DNA of 64,000 nucleotides from Rhodospirillales bacterium (lineage in GTDB: Bacteria > Pseudomonadota > Alphaproteobacteria > Dongiales > Dongiaceae): NCBI GenBank assembly GCA_009885795.1, contig VFKA01000013.1, positions 1-64,000 on the forward strand, in the 5' to 3' direction. The notes below the pieces were generated by a model. The model saw nothing but the letters and a program-made list of their open reading frames with translations, had not been told where the DNA came from and ran no database searches. The first letter of the stretch is position 1. Each line of letters starts with the position of its first letter. Of the stretch, positions 43,306 to 51,745 are shown piece by piece. The translations under genes were made by a program, and so were the position numbers.

Positions 43306-46300
43306 TCACACTCGACGCCACCGGTCCATGGCCGGCAGCGCCGGTTTCAGTCGCAGGCGCTCGGCTTCGTTGCGCAGAATCTCTAGCCGCCGGACCGCCG
43401 CATCGTCCCGGTGACCGCGGGCGAAGGCCGACAGGGCGCGTCCGCGCGCAACAAAGAAGTCGCTCCAGGCCAGCGGTTCGGCACGCGTGAAATTCTCCAG
43501 CGCGGTGGCATAGCGTTCAAGCTCGTCGTGATCCTGGAGATCGAGCATGACCTCCATGGCATCGGGGTAGAACCGCAACTGGTTGTGACCGACACAACCA
43601 TGGCCAATGATCGCTTCGCCTTCGGCAAGAGCGCTGCGCCGCTCATCGGGATCGTCGAGTGCTCGGGCAAGAACCGAGCAGATTTGCGGCCCGTGAAATG
43701 TCACCCCCGTTCGCCGGCTAAAGTCCATGGCCGCGCGAAGAATCCCGACGGCGGCCTCGCGCCGGCCCTCGGCCAGTTCGACATGGCCGAGATACTGGAG
43801 ACATGACTGCTCGAATCGCCAAGCACCAAGGCTGCGAACAAGCCCCTGCGCCCTTTCGATGTATTCACGGCATCTATCTATTTCGTCGAGCGCGGCGGAA
43901 GCGAAAATCGCGGCCGAGCACGCGTTGAGCTCGGCGCGCTTGTGGCCGACCCTCTCCGCCGCTTGGATAGCTCTGATAGCGGCGTCAAGGGCAACGTCCT
44001 GGGGCTCGAAATAGAGCATGGCGTGGGCGACCTGCGCGAGGTTGGCGACCTCGACGCGACCAAGTCCGTGGGCATGTGCGAGCTCGACGCAGCTTTGGAG
44101 TCGCGCGTGCGCCGTTTTCATGTGCCCGCGCACATACTCGGCATCCCCAATGCCTCCGAAAGCGGCCGCCTCTAGCGCGGCCGATCCGGCCCGCTGCGCG
44201 AACTCGAGGCCAAGCAGGTGCTCGCGCAGGCAGCCTTCGATGTCGCCGCGCGGGAACAAGAGATTGCCGCGAAGGGTGTGGATGCGCGCCCGCTCATCCG
44301 TCAGCCCCTGCGACTCGGCAACGTCTTCCGCCCTTGCCAGATCGGCAAGCGCGCCCTCCAGGTTGTCGGTGACGCGCTTGACCGCGGCCAGACCGAGTAG
44401 CGCCCGGCATAGGTCGGCCGGGGCGTGAGCGTCATTCAGGGCAGCCTCGTAGGCAGGCAGGGCCGCCTGCATATCGCCAAGGTCATGTAGGATGTTCCCC
44501 TGCAAGAGCGCCAGCGCGAACCGGTCGTCCGCCTTCGCCGCCACCGCCAATCCGCGCTTGACCAAGCGCAATGCCGACTCGTAGCGGTACTCGATAACTT
44601 GTCCCTCCGCCGCCCCCAGATAGGCCTGGGCCGCGGCAGGTTCGCCGGCGCGATCGAGTTGTTCGGCGTGGAGCACCGGGTCGCGTCCGGCGAACCATTC
44701 GGCGGCTCGGCGGTGCAAGGCGCCCGCCGTCGTCTTGAGCAGCGAGGAATAAACGCCCTCCTGGATGAGGGCGTGAGCGAATAGATAACCATCGTCGAAG
44801 GGCCGCAGCAGATGATGCTCGATCAGCCCGTCGCACGCATAGTCGCTGTCATCGATCAGGTGCCTGAGGACATCTAGCGTAAAGCGCTGGCCTATGATCG
44901 AAGCAGCCTGGAGGGCCCGCTTGTCGGGCGCAGGCAGTCGATCCACGCGGGCCAGCACAAGGCTTTGGATTGTCGCCGGGATAGCCGTCAGATGGCTTTC
45001 CTCGGCGTTGCGCAGCAGCTGTTCAAGGAACAAGGGGTTGCCCCCGGCGCGTGCGACGCACTCAAGCGCGAATGTGTTGGTCGCGTCATGGAGGGTCCCC
45101 GCCAAAGCGAGTGCGTCCTCCTTGCGCAAAGGGCCGAGGTCGACGGTTGTCAGCGGACAGCCGCCCGTCGTGCCACGCCACGCCGCGTCGAGCGGATCGC
45201 CGTCGACGCGCGAAGTCGCGATCAAGAGTGCCGGACAATTGGCGACGGTTGCCGACATTCTCGCGAGAAGCGTGAGTGTCAGCCGATCGGCCCAATGGAC
45301 ATCTTCGAAGACGATCGCGACCGGTGTCTGGGCACTGGCACCGCGTAGCAGACTGGCTACCATGGTTCGCGCGCCCTCATTGCGCGTCGCGTTGTCCATG
45401 GCGTCGTACCTGGCGCGGTCTTCATGGGACCGCGGCAGGTCGAGCAGGTCGTCGAGGAAGACGCGCTGTTGTGCCGACAACCATGAGCGAGCGATCGCGG
45501 CCTCGGCTGCCTTCCGCCTCAGTGCCTCGCTGCCGCCGGGCGCGACCGCGAGCAGGCCGCTCACGATCGATCGAACGGCGTTCTGACCCTTGCCGACGCC
45601 GAAGTCCAGCACCAAACCCTTGTGGACCGCGAAGCCCTTGTCGATCGCGGTACTCGTGAATTCCTCGACCAACCGGGTCTTGCCCATTCCGGCCTCGCCC
45701 CGAATGAGGGTTGTCCGGCCGGTACCGCTCGCTCGGCAGGCCTCGACAAAGCCGGAAAATTGAACCAATTCCGAGCGACGGCCGACAAAAGCGACGCGAC
45801 CAAGACCCACGTCCTCCGCACGCAGCGATCTTACCCGCCACATACGCACCGGCGTGTCGAGGCCCTTGACGGAGACATCGTCCAGGGGGTCGCAGTCGAT
45901 ACGGGCGGCCAGGATGCGGTGCAGGGAATCGGAAATGAGTGTCTCTCCGGATCCGGCTTTGTCCTGGAGACGCGACGCGAGATTGACCGAATCACCAGTG
46001 ACGGTATACGCGCGATGCGCATCGCTGCCCGTGCCGCTGGCGACAACTTGGCCGCTGGCGATACCAATATGGACCGTGAGAGCGCGGCCCAACTCCTCGC
46101 CGAGCCGAGGCATGGCCGCGTGGATGTCTAGCGCCGCCCGTACCGCGCGTTCCGGATCGTTGGTATGGGCGATCGGCGCCCCGAACACCGCCATGACGTT
46201 GTCGCCGATGTGCTTGTCGATCCTACCTCCGCAGTCTTCGACGATGCCGTCCACGATTTCGAAGAAGCGGTTCAACAACGCATGCGTCGCTTCGGCATCC

Positions 46301-46623
46301 AGCTTGCTCGACAATCGAGTGAACCCCGACAGATCGGCGAACAGCACCGTGACCGGACGGCGCTCGCCCGCGGGCATCACCGCGGTAGATGGGGCCGGCT
46401 CCTTCTTTTCATCGGATTCGCGAAGCTGGGCGGCCGCATCGAGCAATCGCTTGCGATCCGCCAGGCGCGACACGCCCAAATCCTTGAGATCGTCATTTGT
46501 CAGTTTGGGGAGCATGGCGGCGTCCACCCCATTCTCGGCGAAGGCTGCCGCATACCCCTCGAATCCGATCCGCGTCAGCCATGCCTTGACGTCCGAGATC
46601 GGCCCATCGACGCTGTCGACCAT
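43306..46623 (-). CDS. SAM domain - class III adenylate cyclase - AAA ATPase - TPR regulator
   Basis: A 1105-aa cytosolic signalling protein. Residues 10-68 form a SAM domain (VKAWLTRIGFEGYAAAF). Residues about 88-260 form a class III cyclase with metal ligands Asp97 (FADLSGFT) and Asp141 (GDNVMAVFG), Lys137, Asn214 and Arg218. Thr207 occupies the usual adenine-recognition Asp site, as in class IIIb. An AAA/AfsR-like ATPase follows (Walker A RGEAGMGKTRL near residue 305), then a TPR-rich C-terminus. All catalytic residues are present, so cAMP production is likely. Start at ATG 46623 (MVDSVDGPIS). Divergent from DUF1993. Confidence 0.88.
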   Translation of the reverse strand: MVDSVDGPISDVKAWLTRIGFEGYAAAFAENGVDAAMLPKLTNDDLKDLGVSRLADRKRLLDAAAQLRESDEKKEPAPSTAVMPAGERRPVTVLFADLSGFTRLSSKLDAEATHALLNRFFEIVDGIVEDCGGRIDKHIGDNVMAVFGAPIAHTNDPERAVRAALDIHAAMPRLGEELGRALTVHIGIASGQVVASGTGSDAHRAYTVTGDSVNLASRLQDKAGSGETLISDSLHRILAARIDCDPLDDVSVKGLDTPVRMWRVRSLRAEDVGLGRVAFVGRRSELVQFSGFVEACRASGTGRTTLIRGEAGMGKTRLVEEFTSTAIDKGFAVHKGLVLDFGVGKGQNAVRSIVSGLLAVAPGGSEALRRKAAEAAIARSWLSAQQRVFLDDLLDLPRSHEDRARYDAMDNATRNEGARTMVASLLRGASAQTPVAIVFEDVHWADRLTLTLLARMSATVANCPALLIATSRVDGDPLDAAWRGTTGGCPLTTVDLGPLRKEDALALAGTLHDATNTFALECVARAGGNPLFLEQLLRNAEESHLTAIPATIQSLVLARVDRLPAPDKRALQAASIIGQRFTLDVLRHLIDDSDYACDGLIEHHLLRPFDDGYLFAHALIQEGVYSSLLKTTAGALHRRAAEWFAGRDPVLHAEQLDRAGEPAAAQAYLGAAEGQVIEYRYESALRLVKRGLAVAAKADDRFALALLQGNILHDLGDMQAALPAYEAALNDAHAPADLCRALLGLAAVKRVTDNLEGALADLARAEDVAESQGLTDERARIHTLRGNLLFPRGDIEGCLREHLLGLEFAQRAGSAALEAAAFGGIGDAEYVRGHMKTAHARLQSCVELAHAHGLGRVEVANLAQVAHAMLYFEPQDVALDAAIRAIQAAERVGHKRAELNACSAAIFASAALDEIDRCREYIERAQGLVRSLGAWRFEQSCLQYLGHVELAEGRREAAVGILRAAMDFSRRTGVTFHGPQICSVLARALDDPDERRSALAEGEAIIGHGCVGHNQLRFYPDAMEVMLDLQDHDELERYATALENFTRAEPLAWSDFFVARGRALSAFARGHRDDAAVRRLEILRNEAERLRLKPALPAMDRWRRV

Positions 46624-46730
46624 GCCCCGACTTCTCCGCGAGATTCCGATTGAAGCGATATCGCAACCACGGGCGGATGCAACAATTTTTGCTGGTGCGC
46701 TCGTCGCACTCCCATGCCATACTTGCAATC

Positions 46731-47279
46731 ATGGACGGGACGCGACGTACCGAAGCCCTTTACGCCTTCACCATTCCCGTTTTCATGCGCACGCTCGAGA
46801 ACGTGAGTAAGGTGCTGGCGACGGCCGAACGCCACGCCAAGCGGCACGATATCGAGCCGGCGACACTTCTTTCGGCGCGGCTCTATCCGGACATGTTCTC
46901 ATTGCTGCAGCAAGTGCGGTATCTCTGTTTCATTCCCGTCGATTTCGCGAAGAACTTCACGAAAGCCGCCGCGCCGCGCGTCGGGTACGATGAAACCAGT
47001 TTCGCGGACCTCAAGGCGAGCATCAAGAAGACGATCGGATACTTGCGCGCGATCAAACCGGAGGCGCTACAGGCGCGCCGGAGTACCCTGCTGCCGATTT
47101 TTTTCGATTCGTCGAGAGGGTTGCAGCCGGAAGCGCATGCCACTCGCATGACCTTGCCGAACTTCTTCTTCCACGCGGTCGTCGCATTCGCCATCCTTCG
47201 ACACAATGGCGTGCCGATCGGCAAAGCGGATTACCTCGGGCCGCTCAACGCATTGCCGCTCAAGAAGACAAAGAAGTAA
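46731..47279 (+). CDS. DUF1993 family protein
   Basis: A 182-aa protein of the DUF1993 family, which shares the DinB-like four-helix fold. Visible family features are YAFTIPVFMRTLENVSKVL at the N-terminus, LYPDMFSLLQQVRYLC in the second helix, and TLPNFFFHAVVAFAILRHNG near the C-terminus. It is cytosolic with no signal peptide and a lysine-rich tail (LKKTKK). Function unknown. Its start lies 107 bp from the divergent cyclase start. It is the last host-type gene before the tRNA. Confidence 0.85.
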   Translation: MDGTRRTEALYAFTIPVFMRTLENVSKVLATAERHAKRHDIEPATLLSARLYPDMFSLLQQVRYLCFIPVDFAKNFTKAAAPRVGYDETSFADLKASIKKTIGYLRAIKPEALQARRSTLLPIFFDSSRGLQPEAHATRMTLPNFFFHAVVAFAILRHNGVPIGKADYLGPLNALPLKKTKK

Positions 47280-47420
47280 CAGCAAGAAGCCTCTCGCCTC
47301 GGGCGCGCCGAACCGAATTCGCGGCTAGTCGGCGTTGGTCGATACAAAAGCTTCGGAGGGCGATCTGCTTCGCGTTTGGGCCGAGTGCGGATCCTGCGAA
47401 GCGCGGAGCGCGAAGCAAGT

Positions 47421-47508
47421 TGGCGGATGGGGTGGGATTCGAACCCACGAAACCTTTCGGTTTGCCGGTTTTCAAGACCGGTGCCTTCAACCGCTCGGCC
47501 ACCCATCC
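47421..47508 (-). tRNA. tRNA-Ser(UGA)
   Basis: On the minus strand the 88-nt gene begins GGATGGGTGGCCGAGCGG and ends with CCCATCCGCCA, giving a full 7-bp acceptor stem with discriminator G and encoded CCA. The anticodon loop is CTTGAAA with anticodon TGA. A long variable arm, typical of class II tRNAs, lies between the anticodon stem and the T arm (GGGTTCGAATCCC). It borders the phage-like element, whose integrase lies 110 bp from its 5' end. Confidence 0.96.
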
Positions 47509-47618
47509 GGGTTGTGGTTGATCAAAGGGTTAGCTGCGATGTTCGACCGGAACGTAGTGGGTACCAGGGGCGATTTGCAACCCGATTGCAACCGAACGCT
47601 CGTGCGAATGTTCTTTGG

Positions 47619-48788
47619 TCACGCGTCCAGCGCCTTTCGGAGCGCCGCGTCCACCCGCTTCGCGGCGTCCTCTTGCATGCCCGGCATGACGTGCGAGTAG
47701 ACATCGAGCGTGATGGCGATCGACGCGTGGCCGGCGCGCTCGCTGGCGACCTTCGGATGGACGCCCGCCAGCAGAAGATGAGAAATGTGGGTGTGCCGTA
47801 GATCGTGGAACCTGACCGCGAGACCGATCTCTGCGGCGAGACGCTGAAAGGTCTTCGTGAGAGCGCGCGGGCTTTGAGGATTGCCGTCTTCGGCGGGGCA
47901 CACAAGGTCCATGTCACGATAGATCGGCCCCAAGCGAAGACGCTGCGCCGCCTGCTGTGCCTTGTGGCGGCGCAAGGCTTCGACCGTGAGGGTCGGAAGC
48001 GTGATCGTTCGCCGGCTTCTCGGCGTCTTCGGAGCCTTGAGGGCGCAGCCGGCGGCCGTCTGCTCAAGCGTCTGCGCGACCGAGAGCGCGGCATCGTCGA
48101 GGTTCACGTCCCGCCACCGGAGGCCAAGAATTTCGCCGCGGCGCATGCCGGTGGTGAGCGCGAGCAGCACCGGGACATAGGCGCGGCGTCCATCGGCGGC
48201 CTTGATGAGCGCCGCCGATTGCGCATGGTCGAGCGTCCGCATATCGCGGCGCACCGGGCGGGGCGCCTGGACGGCATCGCAGGGGTTACGACCAAGCATC
48301 TGCCACCGCACGGCCTGGCGAAGCGCCTGGCTGAGAACCCGATGATGGTGTTTCACGGTCTGCGCCGATAGGCCGGCGTCGGGCGCGTCGTGGTTATCCT
48401 TCCTCCGTCGGCGCCCGTGGGCCAGCGCGTCCGCGTAATAGGCTTGCACGTGCATCGGCGCGAGTTTGGCAAGGCGCAATCCGCCGAGCGCCGGCACCAG
48501 GTGCTTGCGCGCGATCTCCTCATACCGCTCGAAAGTGCGGGCCGCGACTCGACTGCGCGCGTGCGCCAGCCACCGGCCGAGGTATTCCGCGACGGTCACG
48601 CGCGTCGGTTCGACATAGGTGCCCTCGTTCGCGGCATGGATGAGCTCTGCGAGCTTGCGTTGCGCCTCGCGCTTGCCGCCGTGCACGGTATGCCAGCGCG
48701 TCAACCGCTTGCCGGTAATCGGATCCCGGCCCACGTCGAACTTGACGGTCCAGGAATTCTTGCCGCGCGCGCGGATGTGGCCTTTCAT
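47619..48788 (-). CDS. Tyrosine recombinase/integrase
   Basis: A 389-aa integrase. The N-terminal arm-binding segment (GKNSWTVKFDVGRDP...) is followed by a SAM-like core-binding domain (residues about 62-170, VTVAEYLGRWLAHA). The catalytic domain has Arg216 (TGMRRGE), His328 and Arg331 (FHDLRHTH), His354 (RAGHASI) and nucleophile Tyr364 (DVYSH). All catalytic residues are intact, so it is probably active. Its ATG overlaps the stop of the 205-aa gene (ATGA), so the two are translated together. It reads towards the tRNA. Confidence 0.95.
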   Translation of the reverse strand: MKGHIRARGKNSWTVKFDVGRDPITGKRLTRWHTVHGGKREAQRKLAELIHAANEGTYVEPTRVTVAEYLGRWLAHARSRVAARTFERYEEIARKHLVPALGGLRLAKLAPMHVQAYYADALAHGRRRRKDNHDAPDAGLSAQTVKHHHRVLSQALRQAVRWQMLGRNPCDAVQAPRPVRRDMRTLDHAQSAALIKAADGRRAYVPVLLALTTGMRRGEILGLRWRDVNLDDAALSVAQTLEQTAAGCALKAPKTPRSRRTITLPTLTVEALRRHKAQQAAQRLRLGPIYRDMDLVCPAEDGNPQSPRALTKTFQRLAAEIGLAVRFHDLRHTHISHLLLAGVHPKVASERAGHASIAITLDVYSHVMPGMQEDAAKRVDAALRKALDA

Positions 48789-49402
48789 TTGGTGTCTCCC
48801 TTGACCGCAAGCACTCGTTTGACTTGCGCGATTTCCTCGGCCTCGATCTCGTCGTCGGTCTTGATGTCCAAATCCTGGCGCGCCTTCGCCATCATGCGGT
48901 CAAGCGCGTTGAGCGCCTGAGGTGAAGGGTTGTCAAGCAATCCAACAGGTGTGACGTAAAGGAAACTAATCAAGCCGCTGGCAAAGGCGCGACCGAGTCT
49001 CTGTGCACTGCGCAGGAGAGCGCCAGGGGGCGGCTTGAGCCGCCCTTTCGGCTTGATCTCCTTGAACAGTTCGAGGATCTGCGTCTTGAGGACCTCAAAC
49101 GCCCAAGGGTCTTGCCGCCAAGACGTGCCAGAGCTATCGGCCCGGCGGCTCATCTGTGCAACCAACATGGCGAGCGCCCGAGTCGCCCCGTCACCGAAGG
49201 CCTCGGACGTGTAGAAATTCGTCTTCAGCCGCTCGGCAAGGAGCATATGCGTGGTGTCGCTGAGGGTGCGGTTACGCTGCCGCGCCTCGATTTCGAGCTT
49301 TCGCCGAATCTCCTTTGTCGTTCGAAAGGTGATGGTGACCGTGCCACCGGGTCGGTAGTGCCGGCGCTCTAGCGGACCGGGCTTAGACTGTCGCCGCCGC
49401 AT
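48785..49402 (-). CDS. Hypothetical protein coupled to the integrase (RHH-like N-terminus)
   Basis: A 205-aa protein I cannot name. The N-terminal 60 residues (TVTITFRTTKEIRRKLEIEA then RTLSDTTHMLLAERL) look like a ribbon-helix-helix DNA-binding fold: a beta strand followed by two helices. The rest is helical, rich in Lys/Glu near the C-terminus. Good ribosome binding site (AGGAGG, 7-bp spacing). The gene ends in an ATGA overlap with int, so it is the first gene of the integrase transcript. It may repress the divergent promoter at 49403-49509 or act as an accessory recombination factor. Confidence 0.7.
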   Translation of the reverse strand: MRRRQSKPGPLERRHYRPGGTVTITFRTTKEIRRKLEIEARQRNRTLSDTTHMLLAERLKTNFYTSEAFGDGATRALAMLVAQMSRRADSSGTSWRQDPWAFEVLKTQILELFKEIKPKGRLKPPPGALLRSAQRLGRAFASGLISFLYVTPVGLLDNPSPQALNALDRMMAKARQDLDIKTDDEIEAEEIAQVKRVLAVKGDTK

Positions 49403-49509
49403 GGGGAGACCTCCTCTGTGTACAGATTTTGTAAACCATACACGATTTCAGACACCGCGCAATGACGGAACGCTACACTAGGGACGTAACGCGACGAGAG
49501 GCAATGGCG
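49403..49509. promoter_or_regulatory. Divergent promoter region of the integrase and replication operons
   Basis: A 107-bp interval that separates the int operon from the rightward operon. It holds an AT-rich segment with GTGTA (49418-49422) and TACAC (49439-49443) as short inverted repeats, a candidate operator for one of the flanking small DNA-binding proteins. Confidence 0.45.
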
Positions 49510-49713
49510 ATGAAGAAACAGGACAACAAGCGGCTCACACTGACGATACCCGAAGCAGCGGAACGGCTGGGGATCAGCCGCAACCTCGGATATGAGGCTG
49601 CCAAGGATGGTTCATTACCCGTGGTTCGCATCGGGAGACGGTTGCTCGTTCCGCGCGCTGCGCTGGATAGCCTTCTTGCACAGGCAGGGACCGGGCAGCC
49701 GAAGGCCGCCTGA
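49510..49713 (+). CDS. Excisionase-like small helix-turn-helix protein
   Basis: A 67-aa winged-helix/MerR-like DNA-binding protein. TIPEAAERLGISRNLGYEAAKDG forms the HTH, followed by the wing LPVVRIGRRLLVPRAALDSLL. This is the typical layout of phage excisionases and of small regulators. The start at ATG 49510 is chosen because GAGAGG lies 8 bp upstream. The stop overlaps the next start (TGATG). Divergent from the integrase, as expected for an Xis or a control protein. Confidence 0.8.
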   Translation: MKKQDNKRLTLTIPEAAERLGISRNLGYEAAKDGSLPVVRIGRRLLVPRAALDSLLAQAGTGQPKAA

Positions 49714-50741
49714 TGCAGGGGCGCGCCGACATCCGCGAGATCGTGGCCGGGCTGGCCGCCAGGGCGCCGGCGCTGTGTCGGGATTTGTTCCCGGCCGGCC
49801 GGCGCGAGGGGGCGGAGTTCCGAATCGGCAACCTCGCCGGCGAGCCTGGCCGGTCGATGGCGATCCATCTTGGCGGCGATCGCGCCGGAATCTGGTCCGA
49901 CTTCGCATCAGGCGACAAAGGCGACGCGCTCGACCTGGTGGCGCTCGCCGTCTGTCGGGGCGACAAGTCCGAGGCGCTACGCTGGGCGCGGGCCTGGCTT
50001 GGAATCGACGGCGCGCCGGCGCCGGCCAGGCGCGCGCCGCCGCCGCCGCCATCGACGCAATCGCCCGAGGCCGATACCGGCAGGCGCAAGGCCGCGTTCC
50101 GGCTGTGGCTCGAATGCGACCGGCGCCTTGCCGGCACGCCAGTGGAGCGCTATCTCGCCGGGCGCGGCCTCGATATCAAGCAGCTCGGCCGCCAGCCCGG
50201 CGCGCTTCGATACCACCCGCGCCTGCCGCACGGCCCGACCGGGCAGAGCTTCCCGGCCATGGTCGCGGCGATCACCGGGCCGGACGGCAGTCTGTTCGGG
50301 GTGCATCGAACCTACCTGGCCGCCGCTGCCGGCGGGCGCGTCGGCAAGGCGCCGGTCCAGGATCCAAAGATGACGCTGGGCGCCTATCGCGGCGGCTGCA
50401 TCCGCCTGTGGCGCGGCAAGGATCGCAAGCCGCTCGACGCGGCGCCGGACGGATCGGCGGTCACCGTCACCGAAGGCATCGAGGACGGCCTGACGGTGGC
50501 GCTCGCGTGCCCGGAGCGGCGCGTCCTGGTCGCGGTCAGCCTCGCCAACATGGGCGCGCTGTGGCTGCCGCCCTCTGTGATGACCGTCACGGTTGCCGTC
50601 GACAACGACGGCGGCAACGAAGCGGCGCGGCGCGGTCTCGATCGCTCGATCCGGCATTTTCAATCCGGCGGCCGGCGGGTCTTTCTTGTGCGCTCGCCGG
50701 TCGGCAAGGATCTGAATGATTTCCTCGTGAGGGCGGCGTGA
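49713..50741 (+). CDS. Phage-type primase with Toprim domain
   Basis: A 342-aa DNA primase-like protein. N-terminal GIWSDFASGDKGDALDLVALA resembles the region next to zinc-binding domains of phage primases. A middle block (FRLWLECDRRLAGTPVERYLAGRGL) is followed by a Toprim fold with Glu254 in TEGIEDGLTVAL and Asp297/Asp299 in VAVDNDGG. The catalytic acidic triad is thus intact. No CHC2-type zinc ribbon is visible, so priming may rely on the partner encoded next. Overlaps the xis-like gene upstream (TGATG) and the paralogue downstream (GTGA). Confidence 0.82.
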   Translation: MQGRADIREIVAGLAARAPALCRDLFPAGRREGAEFRIGNLAGEPGRSMAIHLGGDRAGIWSDFASGDKGDALDLVALAVCRGDKSEALRWARAWLGIDGAPAPARRAPPPPPSTQSPEADTGRRKAAFRLWLECDRRLAGTPVERYLAGRGLDIKQLGRQPGALRYHPRLPHGPTGQSFPAMVAAITGPDGSLFGVHRTYLAAAAGGRVGKAPVQDPKMTLGAYRGGCIRLWRGKDRKPLDAAPDGSAVTVTEGIEDGLTVALACPERRVLVAVSLANMGALWLPPSVMTVTVAVDNDGGNEAARRGLDRSIRHFQSGGRRVFLVRSPVGKDLNDFLVRAA

Positions 50742-51745
50742 TCCGGCAACTCATCGCCGTCGAAGAACTATCGGTGCATCTGCGCCCGCGCCTCTGCGAG
50801 CTGGGAGCGCTCTTGTTTCTTCCGCACTGGCTCAGCGATGGCCGCCAGGCCTGGACCGGGGACTGGAAGGGCGGACCGGGACGCCGCATCGCGATTTCGA
50901 TGGTGGACGGCTCGTTTCTCGACCTCAAGACCGGCGCGACGGGCGACGCATTCGATTTGGTGGCGCGGGCGCTGACCCAAGACGATCGAGGGGCCGCCGT
51001 CCTGTTCGTGCGCCATTTTCTCGGTCTCGATGGCGATGCCTTGATGGAGGATGCTTATCGCCAGTTGCGGCGTCGGCGAAAGCGGATCGATGAGGCGCGG
51101 CTCGGCACGCCGACCGACGACATCGAGGCGGCCGAACTCCGCGAGCACGCATGGCGCCTATGGCAGGCCGCCGGTCCGATTGCCGGCACGCCGGCTGAAA
51201 ACTATCAGCGGGGCCGCGGCGTCGATGTCGCGGCGCTGGGCGCGGCGCCGCTGCGGTTCGCGCCCTCCGTGCGCCATCCGGACGATGACATCGGCCGGCC
51301 GGCGATGTTGTCGGCGATCACCGATCAGGGTGGCCAGTTCATGGCGGTGGTGCGGACGTGGCTGCGAGTCGGCGACGAGCGCGTGGACCTGGCGGCCTTA
51401 CGAAAGCCGATGCTGCCGCTAGGCCGCATCGCCGCCGGCGCCGTCCGGTTCGGCTCGCCTCAGGCGGTGCGTTGGATCGTTGGCGTCGCGGTCGAGGACG
51501 CGGCCTGTCTGGCCGCTCGACTTCCCGAGGCGCATGTCCTCGCCGCTGTTACGGCGCGCAATGCTCGGAATGTCTTTATTCCCATGCACGTCCGCGACTT
51601 GACGCTCGTCCTGCCGGAATACGACTCCGCCAGCCGCGAGGCGCTTGACCTCCACCGCGCGTTCAACAAGTGGCAACGATCGGCGTGGCTCAAGCCCCGG
51701 TTGGAGTATCTGCGAGACCTGATGTCGGAAAGCGAGGCGCCATGA
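50738..51745 (+). CDS. Second primase-like protein with degenerate Toprim region
   Basis: A 335-aa protein sharing its block order with the upstream primase: SFLDLKTGATGDAFDLVARAL matches the upstream DF-SGDKGDALDLVALA block, and AWRLWQAAGPIAGTPAENYQ followed by RGRGVD matches the middle block. In the Toprim-like region the Glu is lost (GVAVEDAA in place of TEGIEDGL) and DND is replaced by EYD. It therefore looks like a diverged duplicate that has become structural or regulatory. GTG start overlapping the upstream stop; its own stop overlaps the ATPase start (ATGA). Confidence 0.75.
   Translation: MIRQLIAVEELSVHLRPRLCELGALLFLPHWLSDGRQAWTGDWKGGPGRRIAISMVDGSFLDLKTGATGDAFDLVARALTQDDRGAAVLFVRHFLGLDGDALMEDAYRQLRRRRKRIDEARLGTPTDDIEAAELREHAWRLWQAAGPIAGTPAENYQRGRGVDVAALGAAPLRFAPSVRHPDDDIGRPAMLSAITDQGGQFMAVVRTWLRVGDERVDLAALRKPMLPLGRIAAGAVRFGSPQAVRWIVGVAVEDAACLAARLPEAHVLAAVTARNARNVFIPMHVRDLTLVLPEYDSASREALDLHRAFNKWQRSAWLKPRLEYLRDLMSESEAP

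Noticed and set aside
47280-47420. Attachment-site duplication or second tRNA left of tRNA-Ser
   Set aside because: Only short CGAAGCGCGGAGCGCGAAGC-like local repeats are present; no copy of a tRNA segment was found within the window.
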